Assembly: GCA_009760885.1 (NCBI GenBank)
Contig: CM019716.1
Span: 4,469,501-4,533,500 of the forward strand
DNA: 64,000 nucleotides
Direction: 5' to 3'
From: Achatina immaculata
Lineage: Eukaryota > Mollusca > Gastropoda > Stylommatophora > Achatinidae
Shown here: one piece after another, positions 11,709 through 21,990 of the stretch
Layout: the number at the start of each line of letters is the position of its first letter
Numbering within the stretch: position 1 is the first letter of the stretch
Program-made: the position numbers and the translations under genes
The notes under the pieces: model-generated
What the model was told of the DNA's origin: nothing
Databases searched by the model: none
Seen by the model: the letters and a program-made list of their open reading frames with translations, nothing else

Positions 11709-11931
11709 ACCGAAGGTCATCAACGTGTCCATATTTTTCATCATGTTCCATGTATTTTAACCAATTACTTCGTTAATAAACTTTAGTGGAGTTACAGCCG
11801 GCTTCGGAATAGCACCATTGTGGGGTAAGCTTTCATTGACGATTGTGAGATTGTTGAATCTGTGATAGTTCCCATCCATAGCGTTGCAATGCCTTTAATA
11901 TTTCTCCTTCTATTGTTGTTTATTATTGTAA
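11709..11931 (+). pseudogene. decayed fragment of receptor exon 3
   Basis: Matches the TM4-TM5 part of exon 3 (from ACGAAGGTCATCAACGT through AGCGTTGCAATGCCT) with many substitutions and in-frame stops (for example ATGTATTTTAA). It has no splice acceptor and no C-terminal half. It directly precedes the first intact exon 3 unit, and its end runs into the ACTAAATAAATAAAAT sequence that is also seen at the unit 1/unit 2 join. Confidence 0.75.
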
Positions 11932-12005
11932 CTAAATAAATAAAATAAAAGTTATTTCCGGAATGATTTGATTACATTTTATGATTTTTTTTCATTTTCT
12001 TACAG

Positions 12006-12666
12006 AATCACAGGTTTTATCACAGCATTTATCACACTGGAAAGATGCCTTTGTATCACCTTACCCCTCAAGGTAAAGAACATTATCACTCCCTTTAGAA
12101 CGAAGGTCATCAACGTTTCCATATTTTTCATCATGTTCGTTTTATTTGCACCAATTTACTTCGTTAATAAACTGGAGTGGAGATACAACCGGCTTCGGAA
12201 TAGGACCATTGTGAGCTTAACTTTCACTGACGATAGAGAGATTGTTGAATATGTGACATTTCCTATCCATAGCGTAGCAATGCCTGTAATTTTTCTCGTA
12301 TCTGTTGTTATTTGCACAGTTATTCTTGTTGTGAAACTAAACGAAAAAACAAAATGGCGGAAGAAATCTGTCGTCAGAACAGACTCTAAACAGGAAACAT
12401 CCTTGAAAGAAAAGAAAGTTGTGAAAATGGTGACGTTTATTTCTAGTATTTTCATTATCTGCTTTGTTCCGCCAACAGCTAATATCTTCACAATGGCGTA
12501 CTATCCTGAATTCAGCATTAATGGCAGATTCCAAAATATGTTTTTTGTGTGCTGGTCGGTGGCCTTTGTTCTGGAGACGTTCAACTCCAGCGTGAACATC
12601 ATTGTGTACGTCAAGATGAGCACAAAGTTCAGAACTACACTGGCTGAAACTTTTTGTGCTGTTTAG
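12006..12666 (+). CDS. chemosensory-type GPCR gene 1, terminal exon 3, copy 1 (TM3-TM7, intact)
   Basis: This exon begins after TTTTCTTACAG, phase 2, completing the arginine codon from exon 2, and runs open to TAG. It encodes TM3 with E-R-C in the D-R-Y place, TM4, the second extracellular loop, TM5 (V-A-M-P-V-I-F), a short basic third loop (K-W-R-K-K), TM6 with C-F-V-P-P, TM7 with N-S-S-V-N-I-I-V-Y, and a short tail. With exons 1 and 2 it gives a 352-residue receptor, 1059 nt including the stop. The E-R-C and N-S-S-V-N motifs are known from gastropod candidate chemosensory receptors. G-protein coupling is expected for the family but cannot be shown here. Confidence 0.8.
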
Positions 12667-12973
12667 ATAAAAAAAAATATAACTGGGCAGAACTGACTTC
12701 ATGTGAGCACATCTTGACATAAAATCAAGTAAACAAGGAACGTCAAACTAGAACGTCAACATTATTTATTTCTAGTCCACGTAGGTAAAAGGTAAAGGTA
12801 ATCCTGCCATACCGTAGGCACGTAGGGATATGGCATTAGTGCCCTTTTTTTTCTACAAAAAGAAACAATTCAGAAAAGTGTAGCATCATTTAGAGGAGGC
12901 AACTCTTATATATATCAAACAGTAGAAAACACGAATAATGTCCCTTGAAATGGCTGGGTTGGGTTGGGTTTTG

Positions 12974-13006
12974 TGGGGGGGGGGGGGGGGGGGGAGGGGG
13001 GGGAGT
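12974..13006. repeat. poly-G tract in 3' flank, repeated in every unit
   Basis: Long G run interrupted once by A. The same site in the other units holds runs of different length: about 14781-14808, 15899-15947, 17423-17446 and 20021-20044. The locus 2 equivalent near 37410 has no G run. The tract length is probably unreliable in the assembly. Confidence 0.85.
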
Positions 13007-13419
13007 GAAATATGTGCTTCTCTTTGTGCATAAAAATGCAATAATCGGTTTAGTCTACTCACAGTTTGAATTGCTACTTTGCTGCATATATGCATTGTTT
13101 CACGTGAATACTTTTATATATTCATGATTCACCTAATACCTAATAATAGTTAAAACAGGGGAAGCACTCCGTTCTCCTCCACATCCCCCCCCCCAAAAAA
13201 AAAGAAAAAACAGGGCGGCCCCTCCAGTCTTAGAAATGATCCACTGCGGGAAACTCCGCCTTCTTCGCTAGACCTGCACATTGATAAGTTGTCCAAATTA
13301 AATAGCTCACGACTGCAACTCTAAGCATAACACTGTAAATAGATATAGCGCAATGTTGTAATATTAGCCCTGAAAAATACAGCACCGTGCTCTATCATTG
13401 CTTTATTATGCGTTTAATA

Positions 13420-13741
13420 CTCGCTGTTTCCTCTTTGCCATTTCACGCGTGATAATGAATCGATTCCAAGTGTAAGTGTCGTGAAAGCAGTACAGAGATA
13501 CATGCAGTCTACTGGAACAGTCCACAAGAAAGCCTCTTGACAACTTGAATTTGGCATTATTTCTAGTCAGAGCAATCAAAGCGACAGCTTTCTGTGAGAA
13601 ATGACTGATAAATCTACGGTAATGCGACAAAATTTCTATGAAGCCTTTCATTTTGATGTATTGTTTTCGGTGGTTGAACGTCTAGAATTGCTTTTATCTT
13701 GTCTAGGTCTGGTGTTGTCCCTTTTGACTGATCTTGTGTCT
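13420..13741 (-). mobile_element. Ty3/gypsy pol fragment, unit 1
   Basis: On the minus strand the frame contains L-S-H-Y-R-R-F-I-S-H-F-S and L-I-A-L-T-R-N-N-A-K-F-K, the standard Ty3/gypsy segment between RT and RNase H. Several stops are present. The fragment is cut at 13741 where unit 2 begins. Confidence 0.85.
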
Positions 13742-13813
13742 AAATAAATAAAATAAAAGTTATTTCCGGAATGATTTGATTACATTTTATGATTTTTTTT
13801 CATTTTCTTACAG

Positions 13814-14474
13814 AATCACAGGTTTTATCACAGCATTTATCACACTGGAAAGATGCCTTTGTATCACCTTACCCCTCAAGGTAAAGAACATTATCACTCC
13901 CTTTAGAACGAAGGTCATCAACGTTTCCATATTTTTCATCATGTTCGTTTTATTTGCACCAATTTACTTCGTTAATAAACTGGAGTGGAGATACAACCGG
14001 CTTCGGAATAGGACCATTGTGAGCTTAACTTTCACTGACGATAGAGAGATTGTTGAATATGTGACATTTCCTATCCATAGCGTAGCAATGCCTGTAATTT
14101 TTCTCGTATCTGTTGTTATTTGCACAGTTATTCTTGTTGTGAAACTAAACGAAAAAACAAAATGGCGGAAGAAATCTGTCGTCAGAACAGACTCTAAACA
14201 GGAAACATCCTTGAAAGAAAAGAAAGTTGTGAAAATGGTGACGTTTATTTCTAGTATTTTCATTATCTGCTTTGTTCCGCCAACAGCTAATATCTTCACA
14301 ATGGCGTACTATCCTGAATTCAGCATTAATGGCAGATTCCAAAATATGTTTTTTGTGTGCTGGTCGGTGGCCTTTGTTCTGGAGACGTTCAACTCCAGCG
14401 TGAACATCATTGTGTACGTCAAGATGAGCACAAAGTTCAGAACTACACTGGCTGAAACTTTTTGTGCTGTTTAG
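13814..14474 (+). CDS. chemosensory-type GPCR gene 1, terminal exon 3, copy 2 (intact)
   Basis: Same 661-nt length, acceptor (TTTTCTTACAG) and protein sequence as copy 1, offset 1808. Splicing from either exon 2 would give the same 352-residue receptor with a different 3' end. There is no exon 1 or exon 2 between copies 1 and 2, so this is an alternative terminal exon, not a separate gene. It is either functionally redundant or an assembly duplication. Confidence 0.75.
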
Positions 14475-15227
14475 ATAAAAAAAATATAACTGGGCAGAAC
14501 TGACTTCATGTGAGCACATCTTGACATAAAATCAAGTAAACAAGGAACGTCAAACTAGAACGTCAACATTATTTATTTCTAGTCCACGTAGGTAAAAGGT
14601 AAAGGTAATCCTGCCATACCGTAGGCACGTAGGGATATGGCATTAGTGCCCTTTTTTTTCTACAAAAAGAAACAATTCAGAAAAGTGTAGCATCATTTAG
14701 AGGAGGCAACTCTTATATATATCAAACAGTAGAAAACACGAATAATGTCCCTTGAAATGGCTGGGTTGGGTTGGGTTTTGTGGGGGGGGGGGGGGGGGGG
14801 AGGGGGGGGAGTGAAATATGTGCTTCTCTTTGTGCATAAAAATGCAATAATCGGTTTAGTCTACTCACAGTTTGAATTGCTACTTTGCTGCATATATGCA
14901 TTGTTTCACGTGAATACTTTTATATATTCATGATTCACCTAATACCTAATAATAGTTAAAACAGGGGAAGCACTCCGTTCTCCTCCACATCCCCCCCCCC
15001 AAAAAAAAAGAAAAAACAGGGCGGCCCCTCCAGTCTTAGAAATGATCCACTGCGGGAAACTCCGCCTTCTTCGCTAGACCTGCACATTGATAAGTTGTCC
15101 AAATTAAATAGCTCACGACTGCAACTCTAAGCATAACACTGTAAATAGATATAGCGCAATGTTGTAATATTAGCCCTGAAAAATACAGCACCGTGCTCTA
15201 TCATTGCTTTATTATGCGTTTAATACT

Positions 15228-15373
15228 CGCTGTTTCCTCTTTGCCATTTCACGCGTGATAATGAATCGATTCCAAGTGTAAGTGTCGTGAAAGCAGTACA
15301 GAGATACATGCAGTCTACTGGAACAGTCCACAAGAAAGCCTCTTGACAACTTGAATTTGGCATTATTTCTAGT
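15228..15373 (-). mobile_element. Ty3/gypsy pol fragment, unit 2 (cut short)
   Basis: Same as 13420-13565. It ends at the word TTATTTCTAGT, where the sequence switches into the middle of receptor exon 3. Confidence 0.8.
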
Positions 15374-15592
15374 ATTTTCATTATCTGCTTTGTTCCGCCA
15401 ACAGCTAATATCTTCACAATGGCGTACTATCCTGAATTCAGCATTAATGGCAGATTCCAAAATATGTTTTTTGTGTGCTGGTCGGTGGCCTTTGTTCTGG
15501 AGACGTTCAACTCCAGCGTGAACATCATTGTGTACGTCAAGATGAGCACAAAGTTCAGAACTACACTGGCTGAAACTTTTTGTGCTGTTTAG
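15366..15592 (+). pseudogene. truncated exon 3, copy 3
   Basis: Contains only the part from I-S-S-I-F in TM6 to the stop (TM6, TM7 and tail). No splice acceptor precedes it, because its 5' side is gypsy sequence joined at TTATTTCTAGT, a word found in both parents. The remaining codons are unchanged from copies 1 and 2. Confidence 0.9.
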
Positions 15593-15898
15593 ATAAAAAA
15601 ATATAACTGGGCAGAACTGACTTCATGTGAGCACATCTTGACATAAAATCAAGTAAACAAGGAACGTCAAACTAGAACGTCAACATTATTTATTTCTAGT
15701 CCACGTAGGTAAAAGGTAAAGGTAATCCTGCCATACCGTAGGCACGTAGGGATATGGCATTAGTGCCCTTTTTTTTCTACAAAAAGAAACAATTCAGAAA
15801 AGTGTAGCATCATTTAGAGGAGGCAACTCTTATATATATCAAACAGTAGAAAACACGAATAATGTCCCTTGAAATGGCTGGGTTGGGTTGGGTTTTGT

Positions 15899-15938
<40 letters not shown>

Positions 15939-16364
15939 GGGGGGGGAGTGAAATATGTGCTTCTCTTTGTGCATAAAAATGCAATAATCGGTTTAGTCTA
16001 CTCACAGTTTGAATTGCTACTTTGCTGCATATATGCATTGTTTCACGTGAATACTTTTATATATTCATGATTCACCTAATACCTAATAATAGTTAAAACA
16101 GGGGAAGCACTCCGTTCTCCTCCACATCCCCCCCCCCAAAAAAAAAGAAAAAACAGGGCGGCCCCTCCAGTCTTAGAAATGATCCACTGCGGGAAACTCC
16201 GCCTTCTTCGCTAGACCTGCACATTGATAAGTTGTCCAAATTAAATAGCTCACGACTGCAACTCTAAGCATAACACTGTAAATAGATATAGCGCAATGTT
16301 GTAATATTAGCCCTGAAAAATACAGCACCGTGCTCTATCATTGCTTTATTATGCGTTTAATACT

Positions 16365-16827
16365 CGCTGTTTCCTCTTTGCCATTTCACGCGTGATAATG
16401 AATCGATTCCAAGTGTAAGTGTCGTGAAAGCAGTACAGAGATACATGCAGTCTACTGGAACAGTCCACAAGAAAGCCTCTTGACAACTTGAATTTGGCAT
16501 TATTTCTAGTCAGAGCAATCAAAGCGACAGCTTTCTGTGAGAAATGACTGATAAATCTACGGTAATGCGACAAAATTTCTATGAAGCCTTTCATTTTGAT
16601 GTATTGTTTTCGGTGGTTGAACGTCTAGAATTGCTTTTATCTTGTCTAGGTCTGGTGTTGTCCCTTTTGACTGATCTTGTGTCTCAAGAAATTTATTTAG
16701 GCACGTCGAAATCAGACTTGGATATCTTTAACTTGATTTTATGTTCTCTAAGACTGCCAAACACTTTTCTGATATGTATGTTGCGATCGTGAATGTCTGT
16801 TTTGGTGAAAATTAGAACGTCAATGTA
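16365..16827 (-). mobile_element. Ty3/gypsy pol fragment with Y-I-D motif, unit 3
   Basis: Minus-strand frames with stops give Y-I-D-V-L-I-F-T-K-T, then H-I-R-K-V-F-G-S-L-R-E-H, then L-S-H-Y-R-R-F-I, in the order of a Ty3/gypsy RT palm/thumb and connection. The Y-I-D codons lie at 16819-16827. The second catalytic Asp is missing. Three copies of the 29-bp repeat follow at 16822-16911. Confidence 0.85.
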
Positions 16828-16911
16828 TGTTAGGGCAAAACTACTCAGACAGTGTATGTTAGGGCAAAACTACTCAGACAATGTATGTCAAGTCAAAACT
16901 ACTCAGACAAT
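16822..16911. repeat. 29-bp minisatellite, 3 copies
   Basis: Three copies of the GTATGTTAGGGCAAAACTAC-type unit. The array is cut by the join into exon 3 copy 4 (CAATG|TTTGTTCCGCC). Confidence 0.9.
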
Positions 16912-17116
16912 GTTTGTTCCGCCAACAGCTAATATCTTCACAATGGCGTACTATCCTGAATTCAGCATTAATGGCAGATTCCAAAATATGTTTTTTGTGT
17001 GCTGGTCGGTGGCCTTTGTTCTGGAGACGTTCAACTCCAGCGTGAACATCATTGTGTACGTCAAGATGAGCACAAAGTTCAGAACTACACTGGCTGAAAC
17101 TTTTTGTGCTGTTTAG
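16912..17116 (+). pseudogene. truncated exon 3, copy 4
   Basis: Carries the codons from F-V-P-P in TM6 to the stop, fused at 16912 to the 29-bp repeat. An open frame runs from 16793 through the repeat into TM7, but it has no receptor N-terminus or splice acceptor, so no receptor can be made from it. Confidence 0.88.
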
Positions 17117-17865
17117 ATAAAAAAAATATAACTGGGCAGAACTGACTTCATGTGAGCACATCTTGACATAAAATCAAGTAAACAAGGAACGTCAAACTAG
17201 AACGTCAACATTATTTATTTCTAGTCCACGTAGGTAAAAGGTAAAGGTAATCCTGCCATACCGTAGGCACGTAGGGATATGGCATTAGTGCCCTTTTTTT
17301 TCTACAAAAAGAAACAATTCAGAAAAGTGTAGCATCATTTAGAGGAGGCAACTTTATATATATCAAACAGTAGAAAACACGAATAATGTCCCTTGAAATG
17401 GCTGGGTTGGGTTGGGTTTTGTGGGGGGGGGGGGGGGGGGGGGGGGAAGTGAAATGTGTGCTTCTCTTTGTGCATAAAAATGCAATAATCGGTTTAGTCT
17501 ACTCACAGTTTGAATTGCTACTTTGCTGCATATATGCATTGTTTCACGTGAATACTTTTATATATTCATGATTCACCTAATACCTAATAATAGTTAAAAC
17601 AGGGGAAGCACTCCGTTCTCCTCCACATCCCCCCCCCCAAAAAAAAAGAAAAAACAGGGCGGCCCCTCCAGTCTTAGAAATGATCCACTGCGGGAAACTC
17701 CGCCTTCTTCGCTAGACCTGCACATTGATAAGTTGTCCAAATTAAATAGCTCACGACTGCAACTCTAAGCATAACACTGTAAATAGATATAGCGCAATGT
17801 TGTAATATTAGCCCTGAAAAATACAGCACCGTGCTCTATCATTGCTTTATTATGCGTTTAATACT

Positions 17866-18328
17866 CGCTGTTTCCTCTTTGCCATTTCACGCGTGATAAT
17901 GAATCGATTCCAAGTGTAAGTGTCGTGAAAGCAGTACAGAGATACATGCAGTCTACTGGAACAGTCCACAAGAAAGCCTCTTGACAACTTGAATTTGGCA
18001 TTATTTCTAGTCAGAGCAATCAAAGCGACAGCTTTCTGTGAGAAATGACTGATAAATCTACGGTAATGCGACAAAATTTCTATGAAGCCTTTCATTTTGA
18101 TGTATTGTTTTCGGTGGTTGAACGTCTAGAATTGCTTTTATCTTGTCTAGGTCTGGTGTTGTCCCTTTTGACTGATCTTGTGTCTCAAGAAATTTATTTA
18201 GGCACGTCGAAATCAGACTTGGATATCTTTAACTTGATTTTATGTTCTCTAAGACTGCCAAACACTTTTCTGATATGTATGTTGCGATCGTGAATGTCTG
18301 TTTTGGTGAAAATTAGAACGTCAATGTA
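17866..18328 (-). mobile_element. Ty3/gypsy pol fragment with Y-I-D motif, unit 4
   Basis: Same as the unit 3 fragment, offset 1501, with Y-I-D codons at 18320-18328 where the 29-bp array begins. Confidence 0.85.
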
Positions 18329-19005
18329 TGTTAGGGCAAAACTACTCAGACAGTGTATGTTAGGGCAAAACTACTCAGACAATGTATGTCAAGTCAAAAC
18401 TACTCAGACAATGTATGTTAGGGCAAAACTACTCAGACAATGTATGTCAGGTCAAAACTACTCAGACAATGTATGTTAGGACAAAACTACTCAACGTATG
18501 TCAGGGCAAAACTACTCAGACAACGTATGTTAGGACAAAACTACTGAAACAACGTATGTTAGGACAAAACTACTCAGACAACGTATGTCAGGGCAAAACT
18601 ACTCAGACAATGTATGTTAGGACAAAACTACTCAGATAACGTATGTAAGGGCAAAACTACTCAGACAACGTATGTTAGGACAAAACTACTCAGACAATGT
18701 ATGTTAGGACAAAACTACTCAGACAGTGTATGTTAGGGCAAAACTACTCAGACACTGCATGTCAGACAAAACTACTCAACGTATGTCAGGGCAAAACTAC
18801 TCAGACAACGTATGTTAGGACAAAACTACTCAGACAATGTATGTTAGGACAAAACTACTCAGACAACGTATGTTAGGACAAAACTACTCAGACAACGTAT
18901 GTTAGGACAAAACTACTCAGATAACGTATGTCAGGTCAAAACTACTCAGACAATGTATGTTAGGACAAAACTACTCAGACAACGTATGTTAGGACAAAAC
19001 TACTC
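18323..19005. repeat. 29-bp minisatellite, about 23 copies
   Basis: Tandem copies of GTATGTTAGGACAAAACTAC plus ACTCAGACA, with G/A and C/T variants and a few short copies. The array ends at AAAACTACTCA, joined to TTTCCGGAATGATT of the next unit's intron. Confidence 0.95.
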
Positions 19006-19058
19006 ATTTCCGGAATGATTTGATTACATTTTATGATTTTTTTTTCATTTTCTTACAG

Positions 19059-19718
19059 AATCACAGGTTTTATCACAGCATTTATCACACTGGAAAGATG
19101 CCTTTGTATCACCTTACCCCTCAAGGTAAAGAACATTATCACTCCTTTTAGAACGAAGGTCATCAACGTTTCCATATTTTTCATCATGTTCGTTTTATTT
19201 GCACCAATTTACTTCGTTAATAAACTGGAGTGGAGATACAACCGGCTTCGGAATAGGACCATTGTGAGCTTAACTTTCACTGACGATAGAGAGATTGTTG
19301 AATCTGTGACATTTCCTATCCATAGCGTAGCAATGCCTGTAATTTTTCTCGTATCTGTTGTTATTTGCACAGTTATTCTTGTTGTGAAACTAAACGAAAA
19401 AACAAAATGGCGGAAGAAATCTGTCGTCAGAACAGACTCTAAACAGGAAACATCCTTGAAAGAAAAGAAAGTTGTGAAAATGGTGACGTTTATTTCTAGT
19501 ATTTTCATTATCTGCTTTGTTCCGCCAACAGCTAATATCTTCACAATGGCGTACTATCCTGAATTCAGCATTAATGGCAGATTCCAAAAATGTTTTTTGT
19601 GTGCTGGTCGGTGGCCTTTGTTCTGGAGACGTTCAACTCCAGCGTGAACATCATTGTGTACGTCAAGATGAGCACAAAGTTCAGAACTACACTGGCTGAA
19701 ACTTTTTGTGCTGTTTAG
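19059..19718 (+). pseudogene. exon 3, copy 5, with 1-bp deletion
   Basis: The acceptor and the rest match copies 1 and 2, but the exon is 660 nt. One base is lost in the A-run at about 19587 (CCAAAAATG for CCAAAATATG), which shifts the frame before TM7. Unlike copies 1 and 2, it reads E-S-V rather than E-Y-V before TM5, as gene 2 does. This copy therefore holds the older state at that site. Confidence 0.9.
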
Positions 19719-20462
19719 ATAAAAAAAATATAACTGGGCAGAATGACTTCATGTGAGCACATCTTGACATAAAATCAAGTAAACAAGGAACGTCAAACTA
19801 GAACGTCAACATTATTTATTTCTAGTCCACGTAGGTAAAAGGTAAAGGTAATCCTGCCATACCGTAGGCACGTAGGGATATGGCATTAGTGCCCTTTTTT
19901 TTCTACAAAAAGAAACAATCAGAAAAGTGTAGCATCATTTAGAGGAGGCAACTTTATATATATCAAACAGTAGAAAACACGAATAATGTCCCTTGAAATG
20001 GCTGGGTTGGGGGGTTTTGTGGGGGGGGGGGGGGGGGGGGGGGGAAGTGAAATGTGTGCTTCTCTTTGTGCATAAAAATGCAATAATCGGTTTAGTCTAC
20101 TCACAGTTTGAATTGCTACTTTGCTGCATATATGCATTGTTTCACGTGAATACTTTTATATATTCATGATTCACCTAATACCTAATAATAGTTAAAACAG
20201 GGGAAGCACTCCGTTCTCCTCCACATCCCCCCCCCCAAAAAAAAGAAAAAACAGGGCGGCCCCTCCAGTCTTAGAAATGATGCACTGTGGGAAACTCCGC
20301 CTTCTTCGCTAGACCTGCACATTGATAAGTTGTCCAAATTAAATAGCTCACGACTGCAACTCTAAGCCTAACACTGTAAATAGATATAGCGCAATGTTGT
20401 AATATTAGCCCTGAAAAATACAGCACCGTGCTCTATCATTGCTTTATTATGCGTTTAATACT

Positions 20463-20925
20463 CGCTGTTTCCTCTTTGCCATTTCACGCGTGATAATGAA
20501 TCGATTCCAAGTGTAAGTATCGTGAAAGCAGTACAGAGATACATGCAGTCTACTGGAACAGTCCACAAGAAAGCCTCTTGACAACTTGAATTTGGCATTA
20601 TTTCTAGTCAGAGCAATCAAAGCGACAGCTTTCTGTGAGAAATGACTGATAAATCTACGGTAATGCGACAAAATTTCTATGAAGCCTTTCATTTTGATGT
20701 ATTGTCTTCGGTGGTTGAACGTCTAGAATTGCTTTTATCTTGTCTAGGTCTGGTGTTGTCCCTTTTGACTGATCTTGTGTCTCAAGAAATTTATTTAGGC
20801 ACGTCGAAATCAGACTTGGATATCTTTAACTTGATTTTATGTTCTCTAAGACTGCCAAACACTTTTCTGATATGTATGTTGCGATCGTGAATGTCTGTTT
20901 TGGTGAAAATTAGAACGTCAATGTA
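20463..20925 (-). mobile_element. Ty3/gypsy pol fragment with Y-I-D motif, unit 5
   Basis: Same order of motifs as units 3 and 4, with Y-I-D at 20917-20925. Here the missing 5' part of the RT is still present on the far side of the 29-bp array (21990-22560). The original element can therefore be seen to be split by the repeat. Confidence 0.88.
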
Positions 20926-21990
20926 TGTTAGGGCAAAACTACTCAGACAGTGTATGTTAGGGCAAAACTACTCAGACAATGTATGTCAGGTCAAAACTAC
21001 TCAGACAATGTATGTTAGGGCAAAACTACTCAGACAATGTATGTCAGGTCAAAACTACTCAGACAATGTATGTCAGACAAAACTACTCAACGTATGTCAG
21101 GGCAAAACTACTCAGACAACGTATGTTAGGACAAAACTACTCAAACAACGTATGTTAGGACAAAACTACTCAGACAACGTATGTTAGGGCAAAACTACTC
21201 AGACAACGTATGTTAGGACAAAACTACTCAGACAACGTATGTTAGGGCAAAACTACTCAGACAATGTATGTTAGGACAAAACTACTCAGATAACGTATGT
21301 CAGGGCAAAACTACTCAGACAACGTATGTTAGGACAAAACTACTCAGACAATGTATGTTAGGACAAAACTACTCAGACAATGTATGTTAGGGCAAAACTA
21401 CTCAGACAATGTATGTCAGACAAAACTACTCAACGTATGTCAGGTCAAAACTACTCAGACAACGTATGTGAGGGGAAAACTACTCAGACAACGTATGTTA
21501 GGGCAAAACTACTCAGACAATGTATGTTAGGACAAAACTACTCAGATAACGTATGTCAGGTCAAAACTACTCAGACAACGTATGTTAGGGGAAAACTACT
21601 CAGACAACGTATGTTATGGCAAAACGACTCAGACAACGTATGTTATGACAAAACTACTCAGATAACGTATGTCAGGTCAAAAATACTCAGACAATGTATG
21701 TTAGGACAAAACTACTCAGACAACTTATGTTAGGGCAAAACTACTCAGACAACGTATGTTAGGACAAAACTACTCAGACAATGTATGTTAGGACAAAACT
21801 ACTCAGATAACGTATGTTAGGACAAAACTACTCAGATAACATATGTTAGGACAAAACTACTCAGACAACGTATGTTAGGACAAAACTACTCAGACAATGT
21901 ATGTTAGGACAAAACTACTCAGACAACGTATGTTAGGACAAAACTACTCAGATAACGTATGTCAGGGCAAAACTACTCAGACAATGTAGC
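20920..21990. repeat. 29-bp minisatellite, about 37 copies, inside a gypsy RT gene
   Basis: The largest of the 29-bp arrays. Read on the minus strand, one unit runs from TACATTG to the next TACATTG and encodes C-L-S-S-F-A-L-T-Y. At its left end it continues into T-Y-K-V-L-H of the RT, and at its right end into Y-I-D-V-L-I-F. The unit is thus the coding segment just before the catalytic motif, duplicated many times. Confidence 0.95.

Larger units (their letters stand above)
11932..21990. repeat. five-unit tandem array: exon 3 + 3' flank + gypsy RT fragment + 29-bp minisatellite
   Basis: Units start at about 11932, 13741, 15366, 16912 and 19006. Each has all or part of receptor exon 3, about 750 bp of 3' flank containing a long G run and a C10A9-like tract, and a minus-strand Ty3/gypsy pol fragment. 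Units 3 to 5 also have the 29-bp minisatellite. Joins are at short shared words: TTATTTCTAGT at unit 2/3 and TTTGTT-like at unit 3/4. Units are nearly identical, so the array is young. Confidence 0.9.

Noticed and set aside
12156..12491. 111-codon frame on the minus strand of exon 3 (and its copies)
   Set aside because: It is a shadow of the receptor exon with no domain, and it is copied only because the exon is copied.
15888..16070. Poly-Gly frames across the G runs in each array unit
   Set aside because: Artefacts of the G homopolymer; the length is likely misassembled.
16793..17116. 107-codon frame joining the 29-bp repeat to TM6-TM7
   Set aside because: Created by a random join and lacks TM1-TM5, so it is listed as a truncated exon.
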